Part shown: positions 45,490-54,620 of the stretch, piece after piece | Layout of the letters: the number at the start of each line of letters is the position of its first letter | Numbering within the stretch: position 1 is the first letter of the stretch | Assembly: GCF_016906305.1 (NCBI RefSeq) | Contig: NZ_JADDOL010000004.1 | Coordinates: 1 to 64,000 of the forward strand | Direction of reading: 5' to 3' | DNA length: 64,000 nucleotides | DNA from: Alloalcanivorax marinus | Lineage (GTDB): Bacteria; Pseudomonadota; Gammaproteobacteria; Pseudomonadales; Alcanivoracaceae | Notes under the pieces: generated by a model | Seen by the model: the letters and a program-made list of their open reading frames with translations, nothing else | Database searches by the model: none | Told to the model about the DNA's origin: nothing | Translations under genes and position numbers: made by a program

Positions 45490-46206
45490 TCACTTCGCCC
45501 ATCGACCAAACTCTGAGGGAAGCATAGACATGAAATTCGGCACAGAGCAGTCATACAAGTCATAGGTTAACTGAAGCTGACGGACGATAGCGGAAAGGCG
45601 CCTTGGGGATCCTGGACCTTTTCCGCCCGCCCCGCGTTTAAGCATCCCTTTCTCGTTATCGTAGTACATATTATAGGCCGCCTTAATAATCGTCTTTGAA
45701 GCAAATATCTCCTGATACGCACCAAGCTGTTCAGCAATATCCGTTCGGCGGCCTTTCCCTGACGTTATCAACAGCACTTTCGCCTTCTCGCCGTGCAATT
45801 CGACAGCGAGCCATGGCGTGCGAACGGCGTGACGATAGTACCTCCTGAACTTGAAATCAGAGTCAAGAACATAAGATGATTTCTCCAAAGGCCTCCGCCT
45901 TCCCAAATCATCTCTGGGACATAAAAAATCGAAATAATAAAGAGCGAGCCAACTCCAAAGCCCGCTATCCAGTGAAATCGCGGACGTATTCGCTGGCTCA
46001 AGAACCTGGCTCAAGTACTCACCGAATTCATACGCATCACCGAATGACTGCGCCTCTATCGAAACCCGAGTATCAAAAGGCTCAGAAAATTCCCCATCTT
46101 TAAGAAGATTCAGCGGCGGCGACGCTTCCGGATCGCTCGTTAACCGATCAAGGTAATCTGAAAACTTCTTGACGCCTTCTTCATTGAGAGTGCGGATCAC
46201 ATCCAT
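45490..46206 (-). CDS. Unrecognised protein, last gene of the methyltransferase-McrBC-GHKL operon
   Basis: 238 residues, mixed alpha/beta, no signal or membrane segment. SGLWSWLALYYFDFLCPRDD near 78 and RRYYRHAVRTPWLAVELHG near 118 are conspicuous aromatic stretches; ASKTIIKAAYNMYYDNEKGM near 168 and RRLSAIVRQLQLTYDLYDCS near 202 follow. It may belong to DUF6339, which I cannot confirm. Starts 16 bp after the preceding gene. Its constant linkage to the GHKL gene, if confirmed in other genomes, would mark it as part of the system. Confidence 0.65.
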   Translation of the reverse strand: MDVIRTLNEEGVKKFSDYLDRLTSDPEASPPLNLLKDGEFSEPFDTRVSIEAQSFGDAYEFGEYLSQVLEPANTSAISLDSGLWSWLALYYFDFLCPRDDLGRRRPLEKSSYVLDSDFKFRRYYRHAVRTPWLAVELHGEKAKVLLITSGKGRRTDIAEQLGAYQEIFASKTIIKAAYNMYYDNEKGMLKRGAGGKGPGSPRRLSAIVRQLQLTYDLYDCSVPNFMSMLPSEFGRWAK

Positions 46207-46222
46207 ATACCCTCCCCGATCT

Positions 46223-46969
46223 TTACTTATCTATAAGTGCCTTGGCAGAGCTAACAAACCTTTTCTTTTCACAAAACCGATCAACGATCTGTTCTACAGC
46301 AGTCTTCCTTTCCTCTTCATCCAGGTCGTGATCAAAATCAGCCGCCAGACTAATTCTGAACCATTCCTTCCACCTTTCTACCCATCCATCCTCCTCCCCT
46401 TCATCGCCATACAAAATAAATGCAATTTCTCTTATAACATGAGGAAATATCGCCGCTCTCAGCAAAGGATCGTTAACAATCCTGTCTTTAAAGTCAGGTA
46501 TAGCGTTACTGATATTTAATATCGGCTCCGCACCCTCATCCTTTGCCAACACCCATAGTTGTTCGCCCAGATCTTTAGACACCAGCGGCAGCAGGGGTTT
46601 GCGATTGTTATCGTCACTTTCATTCTTAGGCCTGACCTTATCAGCAAGCGCAGCTATCCGCGCTACGCCGTCGGATTCATCGACAACTTTCACTCGGAAC
46701 AGAACATTGGCTCCGGAATCCAACTCTGACAAAGACAAATCAGTAGGAGGTGTTATCCGGTTGGCGACGCCGAAGTCAAAACGCTTGCAAGACGCCTTCA
46801 CATAAGCCTCGACGTACACCTTGTGATTCTGTACGATTTGCAAATCTTCAGGAATGCGAAGATCCGCATTGAACGATAGCGGCTTACCATCGGAAGTCTC
46901 CACGAGGGTTATATTCAACCCCTCGTGGCGTAACTTGCGACGCCCGGTATGGTTAATCCTGTGACTCAT
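46223..46969 (-). CDS. Unrecognised protein coupled to the GHKL ATPase
   Basis: 248 residues. The first half looks beta-rich (NITLVETSDGKPLSFNADLR, VYVEAYVKASCKRFDFGVAN), the second helical and acidic (PLLRAAIFPHVIREIAFILY, DLDEEERKTAVEQIVDRFCE). No catalytic motif recognised. Its ATG overlaps the GHKL stop by 4 bp, so the two are made together; a structural or target-binding partner of the ATPase is plausible but unproven. Confidence 0.65.
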   Translation of the reverse strand: MSHRINHTGRRKLRHEGLNITLVETSDGKPLSFNADLRIPEDLQIVQNHKVYVEAYVKASCKRFDFGVANRITPPTDLSLSELDSGANVLFRVKVVDESDGVARIAALADKVRPKNESDDNNRKPLLPLVSKDLGEQLWVLAKDEGAEPILNISNAIPDFKDRIVNDPLLRAAIFPHVIREIAFILYGDEGEEDGWVERWKEWFRISLAADFDHDLDEEERKTAVEQIVDRFCEKKRFVSSAKALIDK

Positions 46970-48801
46970 GACGACCTCATTGCGGAAACGAACAAATCGC
47001 GATTTGTATCGAACCCCGTCACAACCACTTTGAAGTCTGAAGCACCAGCCTCAATAACGAAGCTATTCGCTGATTCGACAGAACAAGTCGCGCCTTCGGG
47101 CTTTATTTTTATTGCTCCCTTTCTCAAATCAAAGTCCATGTCACTGAACTTCGAGAGAGGACTCCCCCTCAGTACGTCATAAGCAATTCGTACTTTTAAA
47201 ACCAGGATTCCATCTTCGCGTGAATGCTTCCCTGTTCCAGATATAGAAAACCCATCGGCATGCCGACTAACCCGGTATGATTTGGCTCTTGGTGGTGGAA
47301 TACTGGCAGGCTTTCCAGTCTTATCTCTTCCCCGCCCCTCTGCTATCTTGCCCTTCTCTTCACCTTCCAGAGAGAAAAGGTCTAAAAGAGCATTGTCATC
47401 CCGGTGCTCAAGCGCACCAAACAAAAAATTATAAAGCTCCTGCGGAGCCCGGCGTACCTCTCTAAGTTTTCCTGACACCGACTTCCAGTTCCGGGAGACT
47501 TTTTCTGCCGTACCGGACCAGGTTGTATGAGCCGGGTTCTCTGCATCACCGAGAAAATCAGAAATAGATGCATCATCAGCGACCATAGCTGCAAAAACTC
47601 CAGGCCCCCTGAAGTGTTTTTTCTCAGCAGTAAGTACTATTGCGTCGCGAACAAACAGCGCACCTCCACCCCCATCCGATGCCTTTTTCATATAAATACT
47701 GAAATGAGTAAAAAACTCTTCACCTTTCTTGTTTTTCAGTAAGACTGGCCATTTCAGGTCAACAAGAGCGCCACTGCTCAATTTATTTCTAAGCTCGTCT
47801 CCTTCTTCACTCGAAACCGCACCCCCCAGTCCCTCTCGCATCGAGCGACTGGTCAGATCCAACCCGACCGTGCTTGATCCCTGAATTTCTTTCATTTCCT
47901 TTACAAAGCTTATCATTTGCTCTGAGAAGTTATTGCCTCCATGCAGTTTTGCATATTTATAAAAACTGGAGGAATCCACCAACTTATCATTGATTTCTAC
48001 CACCAGCTTTTCGAAAAGAATCGGGAAAAAATAATTATTTATAAGAGCATCTAGTAATTTTCTCTCGTCCACACCCTCAATAAGATAGGGAATCAAAATT
48101 GAGAGGCCGTTCTTTTCCGCTCTTTCCACACCAAAAAAGTCACAAAATCGCCCAACCTCTTGCGGGTCAACTACCGGAATTTGCAAACCCCCATTTTCTT
48201 CAACTTTCTGAGAATAAAAGCCATGCGAATCGTAGCGGTCACCATCAATAGAGTGATTCAACAGCACCGCCTGCCCCATGAGAAGCGGTTCAGGATGCCC
48301 GCCCTCCTGTTTGGTGACTCCGAAGAAAGTCCGGATTGAGGATACGCCGGAAAATACAAGCTTGCCCAAACCCCAACGCCCCAGATTTCGCCCCCCTTTA
48401 TGAGAGACACCTATGCATCGCCAAAAATCAGAGAAAGGATTCTCATCTTTCAGGTCAATGCTACCAGTCAGGCCACTGGTACCATAATCCTCGATCAGCA
48501 GGGCCCTTACGGGCCGGGCATTGAAGACATCGCCGTCGAGCCTCGAGGCTTCCAAATGCTTTTTAAGCTCATCTTTCTTCAAAAATTCATGAAGATCGGG
48601 AATCTTTTTTTCTTCAAATTCCAATATTTTTATTTTAATAAAAACCTTGCTTCCGTTGTCTGATTTAGCATCCAGAGAATTCTGTACGGCCTCACGAATC
48701 AAAGCATCGACCAGCTTTACATCGTCATTGTTAAACTGATCTCTTTGAGTTGGAGGCTTATCCATATCTCCGTCTCTAAGCTTTGTAAAACAAAGATCCA
48801 T
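46966..48801 (-). CDS. GHKL (MORC/MutL-like) ATPase of a restriction-linked operon
   Basis: 611 residues. The N-terminal ATPase has the Bergerat motifs: LIREAVQNSLDAK at 34-46 (E37, N41), LLIEDYGTSGLTG at 101-113 (D105, G107) and GRNLGRWGLGKLVFSGVSS near 137-155. The C-terminal half resembles no domain I can name; it holds a PPRAKSYRVSRHADGFSISG stretch near 490. Aravind and colleagues described MORC/GHKL ATPases in bacterial restriction contexts with cytosine methylases and Vsr nucleases, which fits here. Ribosome site GGGGGGG, 17 bp after vsr. Confidence 0.78.
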   Translation of the reverse strand: MDLCFTKLRDGDMDKPPTQRDQFNNDDVKLVDALIREAVQNSLDAKSDNGSKVFIKIKILEFEEKKIPDLHEFLKKDELKKHLEASRLDGDVFNARPVRALLIEDYGTSGLTGSIDLKDENPFSDFWRCIGVSHKGGRNLGRWGLGKLVFSGVSSIRTFFGVTKQEGGHPEPLLMGQAVLLNHSIDGDRYDSHGFYSQKVEENGGLQIPVVDPQEVGRFCDFFGVERAEKNGLSILIPYLIEGVDERKLLDALINNYFFPILFEKLVVEINDKLVDSSSFYKYAKLHGGNNFSEQMISFVKEMKEIQGSSTVGLDLTSRSMREGLGGAVSSEEGDELRNKLSSGALVDLKWPVLLKNKKGEEFFTHFSIYMKKASDGGGGALFVRDAIVLTAEKKHFRGPGVFAAMVADDASISDFLGDAENPAHTTWSGTAEKVSRNWKSVSGKLREVRRAPQELYNFLFGALEHRDDNALLDLFSLEGEEKGKIAEGRGRDKTGKPASIPPPRAKSYRVSRHADGFSISGTGKHSREDGILVLKVRIAYDVLRGSPLSKFSDMDFDLRKGAIKIKPEGATCSVESANSFVIEAGASDFKVVVTGFDTNRDLFVSAMRSS

Positions 48802-48818
48802 ATCCCCCCCCTATGAGG

Positions 48819-49274
48819 CTAAGGCATTTTTTCTCCAATCTCTCTATATCCGGATCCCGACCGAATGAAGGTGGTCGCACGCTCCAGCGCATCATCGACA
48901 GATAAGCGGTTAACGCCTTTTATCGCGCACTCCCATATCACGAGTACACGCCACCCCGATTCTATCAACTCTTCCTTCTTACGCTGATCCCGCAGTCTGT
49001 TACCTTCTAACTTATCCATCCAGAACTGACGGTTCGTCTTCGGCCACTTAAATAACGAGCAATTATGATTGTGCCAGAAGCAGCCATTGACAAAGATTAC
49101 ACAACGATATCGAGGAAACACAAGGTCGGGCTTCCCGGGCAATTTCTTGTCGTGTAGTCGATACCTGAACCCGCGAGCATGCAAAGCCCGGCGCACCAGC
49201 ATCTCGGGCTTGGTATTCTTGGGCCCGATCCTGCGCATGTTCAGCTTTCTCTGCTTTTCAGTCAGAACATCCAT
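48819..49274 (-). CDS. vsr: Very-short-patch-repair (Vsr) family endonuclease
   Basis: 151 residues, normal for Vsr. RRIGPKNTKPEMLVRRALHA opens the fold; GKPDLVFPRYRCVIFVNGCF with WHNHNC near 60-85 contains the catalytic aspartate and zinc ligands. Vsr nicks at T:G mismatches left by 5-methylcytosine deamination, so it belongs with the methyltransferase; in some restriction operons Vsr-fold proteins act as the cutting subunit. ATG 49274 is used; TTG at 49283 would overlap the upstream gene by 4 bp. Confidence 0.9.
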   Translation of the reverse strand: MDVLTEKQRKLNMRRIGPKNTKPEMLVRRALHARGFRYRLHDKKLPGKPDLVFPRYRCVIFVNGCFWHNHNCSLFKWPKTNRQFWMDKLEGNRLRDQRKKEELIESGWRVLVIWECAIKGVNRLSVDDALERATTFIRSGSGYREIGEKMP

Positions 49275-49279
49275 ATTCT

Positions 49280-50929
49280 TCAACCAGACATCAAACGCCG
49301 GGCAAGACTTCGGATCTCATGCAATGGCATTCCCGGTTTAAGTGTCAGAGCCCCAAACCCGAAAGAAGATTGGTAGTCATCGCTGAACAGTCGGTCCGGC
49401 ATACCTGATGTGTGGTAGCTACTGGTGTCACCCGCACTCGGTACGTGCGGTGAAATCAAAAACGCGTTCTTCGTAACCGGCACAATTCCCCGGGAAGAAT
49501 CCGTCCGGACCAGTGCGTCTCTATAAGTATGAATGGAGCTGATCGCATCCCCAAGACCGGCATCGATGCGGTATTTCGCGTCCAATACGGTCAGACCAAC
49601 GCTCTTATCTTTTTCTACAGTCCCGACCGTGATGTCGGGCGCCATCGTTCGAGAATAAGAGCCCACGCCATCTTCGCTTTTCCAGAACTCCTGGAAATTC
49701 TTCTGAAAGGCAATCTCTTTGCCCGAGGAAAAACTGACGGACAAACTGTGCGAAGCCAGAGTAATGCCGTCTGGCGATGACCTGGAGAACAGGTCGTCCG
49801 TGTGCGGTTTATCGCCGGGAAATTCTTCCGAGGCCGCTCGGACCAGGCGCAGGAAGCACCAGAGTTCGTAGAGTTCCCAGGTACGAGAAAGGGGCAGATT
49901 CAGAAAATCACCAAACACCGCACTGAGTCCGCGGTTCATATCCTGCCAGATACGATAGAACTGTCGGTATAAGGGATCGTTTCGATAGGTAGAAGATGTT
50001 CTTACCGGGACTTGTTCCTTCGGGATATCAGCGAAAAGGGGGAGAGCGAGCAATCCGGTGGTCCGCACGGCCGCCTTTCGGCATCGCCGGGCCCAGGTTC
50101 TGGCAGCAGCACGCGCCTCTTGGTCAGGGCCACCGGCGGCACGCTCTATCCGCGACGCCACCGCCGCCAGCCAGGAAGACCAGCTCCTCAGGCAACTCCA
50201 CATCTGACGATGCTCCGGAATGTCCAGCGAGCCGACTTTATTACGAATCCGGATGTTGGCTGGCAGCGCCCCTTCCAGGGCAGCCGGCAACCGCGACCTC
50301 GCCATGTCTTGCCGAAGGACAGGTCCGGATTTATAAGAATTCAGAATTTCCTGGCCGGTCACTTTCCTGGCTTGATGCCAGGGCAGTACCCTCTGATCTG
50401 CCTTAAGGCGATGGCGAGGCCGGGCGTTGATTCTTAGGATCACCTGTTCAAGTTCGACCATACGGGAAAGGATGAACTGCAACCTCGCGATCGGAGGTAC
50501 TTTCCTTCCAGGTCCTGCAGAGAGTCCCTTATAGAAACTGCTCAGGGCAAAGAGCGCGCTGGTGTCTTCGAGTATTTCCCGAACCATTGTATCGAAGTCG
50601 CCCCGAGTGAGTTTCCTCAGGTCAGGATCCGTCGCAACCTCAATTGAAGGATTCGGCCCACCCGGAATCTTAAGCGAAAGCAGCACAAGGCCGGACTGGA
50701 ACCCCGGAGTCCAACGCCACCTGGCTGAATCGCTATCTGATACTCTTAACGGTTCAAGCGCGACATCATCCAGGTGTAGTTCAGCTCGAGAGGCTTCGGG
50801 ACAATCCTCAAGCAAGAACAGATAGCTGCCGGCTTCGTGGACGCGACCGGGAGGGATATCCTCTTTCTCTGGCCACACCTGCCAGCGTCGTCCCGCCCCA
50901 TATTCCTCAAGAAGCCAGAGCGCCGCCAT
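49280..50929 (-). CDS. DUF2357 / McrC-like PD-(D/E)XK nuclease
   Basis: 549 residues. N-terminal beta-rich region (about 1-130), a long helical middle (SRTWELYELWCFLRLVRAAS near 355 is a DUF2357 hallmark), and a C-terminal nuclease core with APDITVGTVEKDKSVGLTVL then DAKYRID, the D...D-x-K pattern of PD-(D/E)XK enzymes. Pairs with the McrB-like ATPase as McrC does. ATG 50929 lies 4 bp past the McrB stop with AGGT in place; the frame is open to 50977 with a 44-bp overlap as the alternative. Confidence 0.8.
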   Translation of the reverse strand: MAALWLLEEYGAGRRWQVWPEKEDIPPGRVHEAGSYLFLLEDCPEASRAELHLDDVALEPLRVSDSDSARWRWTPGFQSGLVLLSLKIPGGPNPSIEVATDPDLRKLTRGDFDTMVREILEDTSALFALSSFYKGLSAGPGRKVPPIARLQFILSRMVELEQVILRINARPRHRLKADQRVLPWHQARKVTGQEILNSYKSGPVLRQDMARSRLPAALEGALPANIRIRNKVGSLDIPEHRQMWSCLRSWSSWLAAVASRIERAAGGPDQEARAAARTWARRCRKAAVRTTGLLALPLFADIPKEQVPVRTSSTYRNDPLYRQFYRIWQDMNRGLSAVFGDFLNLPLSRTWELYELWCFLRLVRAASEEFPGDKPHTDDLFSRSSPDGITLASHSLSVSFSSGKEIAFQKNFQEFWKSEDGVGSYSRTMAPDITVGTVEKDKSVGLTVLDAKYRIDAGLGDAISSIHTYRDALVRTDSSRGIVPVTKNAFLISPHVPSAGDTSSYHTSGMPDRLFSDDYQSSFGFGALTLKPGMPLHEIRSLARRLMSG

Positions 50930-50933
50930 AGCT

Positions 50934-52655
50934 TTACCTGCTGGCCTGGAAGGAGCCGAACTCGTCCAGATCGTCAAGGAGGCGATCCAGAAGAGACTGT
51001 GATTTGCTCATGCCTTTCAGAATACTTCTGAGCTGATCCAGCAACTTACGTTCACGCTCCGAACCACGCAGCTTGACCAGGACTTTTTGCGCCATCAGAT
51101 CATCGATTGCCATATCAGCTTTTTTCTCGAAAAGCGGCCCAGAGTCGTAAGGCGCAGCCGCTGCATCTTTAACATCTTTTCCTGCCGCCGCCAGATAATC
51201 TTTGTGAAAGGCATAGTAACGTATGACCTCTTCCGCGACCCGATAACCGAACCCCAGGCCGTATTCAGAGAGAGCCAGATAAACCTCGCCTAGCGGGGCC
51301 TTGCAGGCCTGACACGCGCTCTCCAGTTCAGGAAAGCGCTCAGAAAGCTTGTCGATAAATCCATCCAGGTCGATCTTTGTCATGTCGATGATTACGGCGC
51401 GATCCAGCACCTTGTCGCTGACCGGGTGCGTTGTCTCATCCACATTGATGGTGCCCGTAATGAAAAGATTATGAGGCAGAGGAAGAGAGGCGGGAACAGA
51501 AATACCTGTAGAGCCCTCCAGCGGAACGCTACTCGAATGCAACCGTAGCGGCTCCCCCGCCTCCATCGACGAAAGAATATCTGACAGGTAATACTCCACC
51601 CTTGCCAGATTCATCTCATCGAGAACGACAAATACCGGGGTGTATCGATGAGCAGTAGCGAGGAAGACTGCCTCCAGGAACGGCGGGACAACATACCGAT
51701 CTGACAGGACATCATGATATCCAGTCAACCCTGAGGGATCGGTCCACTCGGGCCTGACCGGGCACACCACGAGAAACGGATCTTCAGTGTCCGGCTCCGT
51801 AATTCCGTGCACTGCTTTAGCATAATTCAGTGCCAGACGGGTTTTCCCGGTTCCTGACAGCCCGGACAAAATCGAAAAGTGCTTATGCTGCAGGAAATTC
51901 ATTGCAGCATGGTAATTTCTGACCTCACCATGAGGGTAATGGCCGCCGAGCTTCGAAACGCCCTTCTCTATTTCAGCGATGGGCACTGACGCAGGCATTC
52001 GTTGCATTTCGGGGCTGACTGTCTGTCCTTCTTCCCAGGCCCGGATTTCATGGACTTTTTCTCGCCCGATAAGCGTGCCGAGATAACCCACAAACTCCCT
52101 GGCGATGAGACTCCGGTGGGCAGAAGGGCCCGGTGGCCATATTGAAAAATAGATAGAATCTATTTTCGCTGCACACCCATAGTCTATCTCTTTCCCTTCA
52201 GGGTCATCACTCAAAGAGAGGAAAAAGCCGTCATTCTGAAAAAAGAGATACCCGTCTTCGGTGACGTAAAACTTAACATTATTACTGATCTTTCCCGGCT
52301 TCTTCCCTGCCTCGATAGCAGCTTTATTCAGCGCCTCACCCTCAGTATAAAGCTTTAGCAAGCCGTTACTCAGGAGAGCGGCTTCCTTACTTACTACAAT
52401 GGCGAAATGGACCTCGTCCTGAGGAGGGAAGTTAAGCACAGACAAAACCACGAACTGTTCCAGCGGTGCCTCATCGCCGGCGTTGAGCTTTCTTGAATAA
52501 GTTTCAAGATTACTTGTGCCGGCGAAAAGGCCACTTTCTACAAGCCGCGCGCTGTTTGAAAAACCAAACCCTCTCGCTTTATAGGCCTTGGGGTTTATTC
52601 CTGGCAGCTGGTTTATTGCCGCTTCAAACTGCTGAAAGCGCTGCTTGACTGTCAT
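50934..52655 (-). CDS. McrB-like AAA+ (GTPase-type) restriction subunit
   Basis: 573 residues. Residues 1-200 form an N-terminal domain of the MrcB/DUF3578 type that probably recognises DNA or modified bases. The AAA+ core has Walker A GLSGTGKTRL at 265-274, Walker B VFVVLDEMNLARVEYYLSDI at 341-360 and LFITGTINVDETTHPVSDKV at 397-416, equivalent to the McrB TMNTAD region. Motor subunit for the DUF2357 nuclease encoded next. Overlaps the methyltransferase gene by 32 bp. Confidence 0.85.
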   Translation of the reverse strand: MTVKQRFQQFEAAINQLPGINPKAYKARGFGFSNSARLVESGLFAGTSNLETYSRKLNAGDEAPLEQFVVLSVLNFPPQDEVHFAIVVSKEAALLSNGLLKLYTEGEALNKAAIEAGKKPGKISNNVKFYVTEDGYLFFQNDGFFLSLSDDPEGKEIDYGCAAKIDSIYFSIWPPGPSAHRSLIAREFVGYLGTLIGREKVHEIRAWEEGQTVSPEMQRMPASVPIAEIEKGVSKLGGHYPHGEVRNYHAAMNFLQHKHFSILSGLSGTGKTRLALNYAKAVHGITEPDTEDPFLVVCPVRPEWTDPSGLTGYHDVLSDRYVVPPFLEAVFLATAHRYTPVFVVLDEMNLARVEYYLSDILSSMEAGEPLRLHSSSVPLEGSTGISVPASLPLPHNLFITGTINVDETTHPVSDKVLDRAVIIDMTKIDLDGFIDKLSERFPELESACQACKAPLGEVYLALSEYGLGFGYRVAEEVIRYYAFHKDYLAAAGKDVKDAAAAPYDSGPLFEKKADMAIDDLMAQKVLVKLRGSERERKLLDQLRSILKGMSKSQSLLDRLLDDLDEFGSFQASR

Positions 52656-54147
52656 CCCTCACTTCCCCTTGTACTTTTGGCGCGCCTCGAAAAGCTGAAG
52701 CCCGCAAGGTCTGCATCATTGTGGCCGCCAACGCCTTCGCCAGAAGAGGCGGCACGGCGTTCCCGATCTGCCTGAAAGCCGGGTTCATTGTGCCGCTGAA
52801 TTGAAAACCGTCCGGGAAAGACTGAAGCCGGGCCGCTTCACGAACGGAAATCGTACGTGCCTGGTTACTATCGTAATGAATATGGCTATAGCCGTCTTTA
52901 CCCAAATGCGCCATCAACGTACGCGCGGGCTGATCGGCCCACATCTTACGCCATTTATTAGGAAACTTGCTTGCATCATAGGGCGGCACAATAGAATCCC
53001 ACAGCGCTTTATACTTAGCGGATTTTTCAGAGATTTTCTGACCTTTTTCCCGCTCCGCCTGTAAGCGCTCCTGAAACATCTCGACGGCATGCTCATAGGC
53101 TTGGGGGTACTGATCACCCGGGTTCATCCGGGCAAACAGCTCATAATCTCTGGGAAGGTAACGGATAACGTGATCCCGAACCCCGTCCTCTGGCGCCTCA
53201 TGGCCTTGCCAGGAGCGCATCAGCAAAGCATAGGAAGACGGCTTGCGACGGCTATAACGCACCGGCGCCACAAAGCGTCTCGCACCACGCTTGATTTCAC
53301 CATTGGCGAGCAGTTCACGAGCGTAGATCGGAGCCAGATCATTCAATGCTTCCTTTGCAGTAACAGCGGCAGGTAGCGACGTCTTGGCCACCGTCGGTTC
53401 CACATAGCAATGCGCTTCGTTGAACAGGCTCCGTAACGTTTTGGTAGCCACGGAGCGAGAACTTTCGTACCCGGACGGCAGATCCACCCAATGAGTCGGC
53501 GCAGGGAAGACAACCTCGTCCGCCACTTCTTTACGATAGGCCACCAGAAACATCCTTTCGCGCATCTGCGGGACGCCGAAATAAGCGGAATTCAACAGCG
53601 TATAGCCACAGACATAGCCTTTGTCCTGCAACACTTCACAGGTCTCTTCCGCAATATTCTGGCCGCCGTGGTTCAGGATATCCGGCACGTTCTCCATCAG
53701 AACCGCGAGCGGCCTGAATGCATCCACATATTCCAGGTATTTCTTGTAAAGCTGAGCACGAGGGTCGCGGATAAACGCCTCGGGGTGCGCCTCGATCTCC
53801 CGCAACTTGGATCGCCCGACTCTGGCAAAGGCCTGGCAAGGCGGGCCGCCCACGATAATATCGAAAGCGTCTTCCACGCTATCCAGCTTCAGCTTCTGGC
53901 ACAGCTGCTCCGGCGAGGTGCTGGTGATATCGATAGCATCACAATGCTCCGGGGCGCCGCCGTGGAAATTAATTCCATGAGATTGCGCCGCCTGGGGGTC
54001 AAACTCAACCGCTCCTCGGATATCGAATCCCGCCGCTTCAAACCCCAGCGACAGACCGCCGCACCCGGCAAAGAGATCCAGTACGCGCGGCTTTGCACCC
54101 GCTTTATCAAGGCGCCCGAGTTTGTGGCGAATCAACGCTTCATTCAT
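52624..54147 (-). CDS. DNA (cytosine-5)-methyltransferase
   Basis: 507 residues. Motifs in order: I VLDLFAGCGGLSLGFEAAG at 22-40, IV with the catalytic PCQ at 103-105, VI ENV at 152-154, VIII QMRER at 194-198, and IX-X EAARLQSFPDGF with RQIGNAVPP near the end. The target-recognition region (about 240-400) is long. Methylates cytosine in an unknown site. Placement in one operon with Vsr and McrBC-like genes indicates a restriction-modification or modification-sensing system. ATG overlaps the RHH stop by 4 bp. Confidence 0.93.
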   Translation of the reverse strand: MNEALIRHKLGRLDKAGAKPRVLDLFAGCGGLSLGFEAAGFDIRGAVEFDPQAAQSHGINFHGGAPEHCDAIDITSTSPEQLCQKLKLDSVEDAFDIIVGGPPCQAFARVGRSKLREIEAHPEAFIRDPRAQLYKKYLEYVDAFRPLAVLMENVPDILNHGGQNIAEETCEVLQDKGYVCGYTLLNSAYFGVPQMRERMFLVAYRKEVADEVVFPAPTHWVDLPSGYESSRSVATKTLRSLFNEAHCYVEPTVAKTSLPAAVTAKEALNDLAPIYARELLANGEIKRGARRFVAPVRYSRRKPSSYALLMRSWQGHEAPEDGVRDHVIRYLPRDYELFARMNPGDQYPQAYEHAVEMFQERLQAEREKGQKISEKSAKYKALWDSIVPPYDASKFPNKWRKMWADQPARTLMAHLGKDGYSHIHYDSNQARTISVREAARLQSFPDGFQFSGTMNPAFRQIGNAVPPLLAKALAATMMQTLRASAFRGAPKVQGEVRDDSQAALSAV

Positions 54148-54359
54148 TGGTTGGTTCCCTTTCTCGAAGAGAGGGGCAACGGCAGCTCAAGTTGCCCCTG
54201 CTGTTCATCCAGAAGACGCTGCACCGCCATCCTGATCACCCAGGCGGTCGACACACGATTGGCGTTGGCGAGAGCCAGCACTTGGCTATGGGCTTCTTCC
54301 GGAAGAATCACAGATGTTCTGACCGTCTTTCGGTCAGACGCTGCTACGGGGCTGGACAT
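54144..54359 (-). CDS. Ribbon-helix-helix regulator leading the defence operon
   Basis: 71 residues from ATG at 54359. KTVRTSVILPEEAHSQVLAL gives the beta ribbon and first helix; ANRVSTAWVIRMAVQRLLDE the second helix: a CopG/Arc-type DNA-binding protein. The frame extends to a GTG at 54404, but that would place the operator repeats in the coding part. Its stop overlaps the methyltransferase start, so it probably sets the level of the whole operon. Confidence 0.75.
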   Translation of the reverse strand: MSSPVAASDRKTVRTSVILPEEAHSQVLALANANRVSTAWVIRMAVQRLLDEQQGQLELPLPLSSRKGTNQ

Positions 54360-54387
54360 AGAGGGTTCCCAAGTCGGTCTGCTTTGA

Positions 54388-54423
54388 GGTGCATTCTGCA
54401 CCACTTTGCACCACTATGCACCA
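54388..54423. promoter_or_regulatory. Phased operator repeats for the RHH regulator
   Basis: TGCACCA at 54397-54403, 54407-54413 and 54417-54423, exactly 10 bp apart, plus the inverse GGTGCA at 54388-54393. They lie 29-64 bp upstream of the RHH start. One helical turn between copies puts them on one DNA face, as RHH dimers bind. 54424-54620 is otherwise without a gene and should hold the promoter. Confidence 0.6.
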
Positions 54424-54620
54424 TATCCTGAAAAGCAGTTACCTGAGGCTCCCTATCTCACTGATATAACTCAGTTTTCCCTTTGGAAAGCTTAACACCG
54501 ACCAAAAGAAACTGGCCATTTGGACAGTATATCTCTACAGCCAGGCTCCGCAAGCAGCATCGTCAAAAACATCGATGAGGTACCGACGACCGCCCGGCAA
54601 TGCAAGCCGCCGGCTGCGGA

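Noticed and set aside
45251-45565. Possible small plus-strand gene in the gap after the DUF488 gene
   Set aside because: No ribosome site, no family resemblance, and it runs into the 3' end of the operon on the other strand.
48336-48663. Small plus-strand frames inside the GHKL gene
   Set aside because: They lie wholly within a gene with intact Bergerat motifs and lack ribosome sites.
54388-54423. Short tandem repeats considered as a CRISPR remnant
   Set aside because: Units of 7 bp with 3-bp gaps are far too short; position and symmetry fit an operator.
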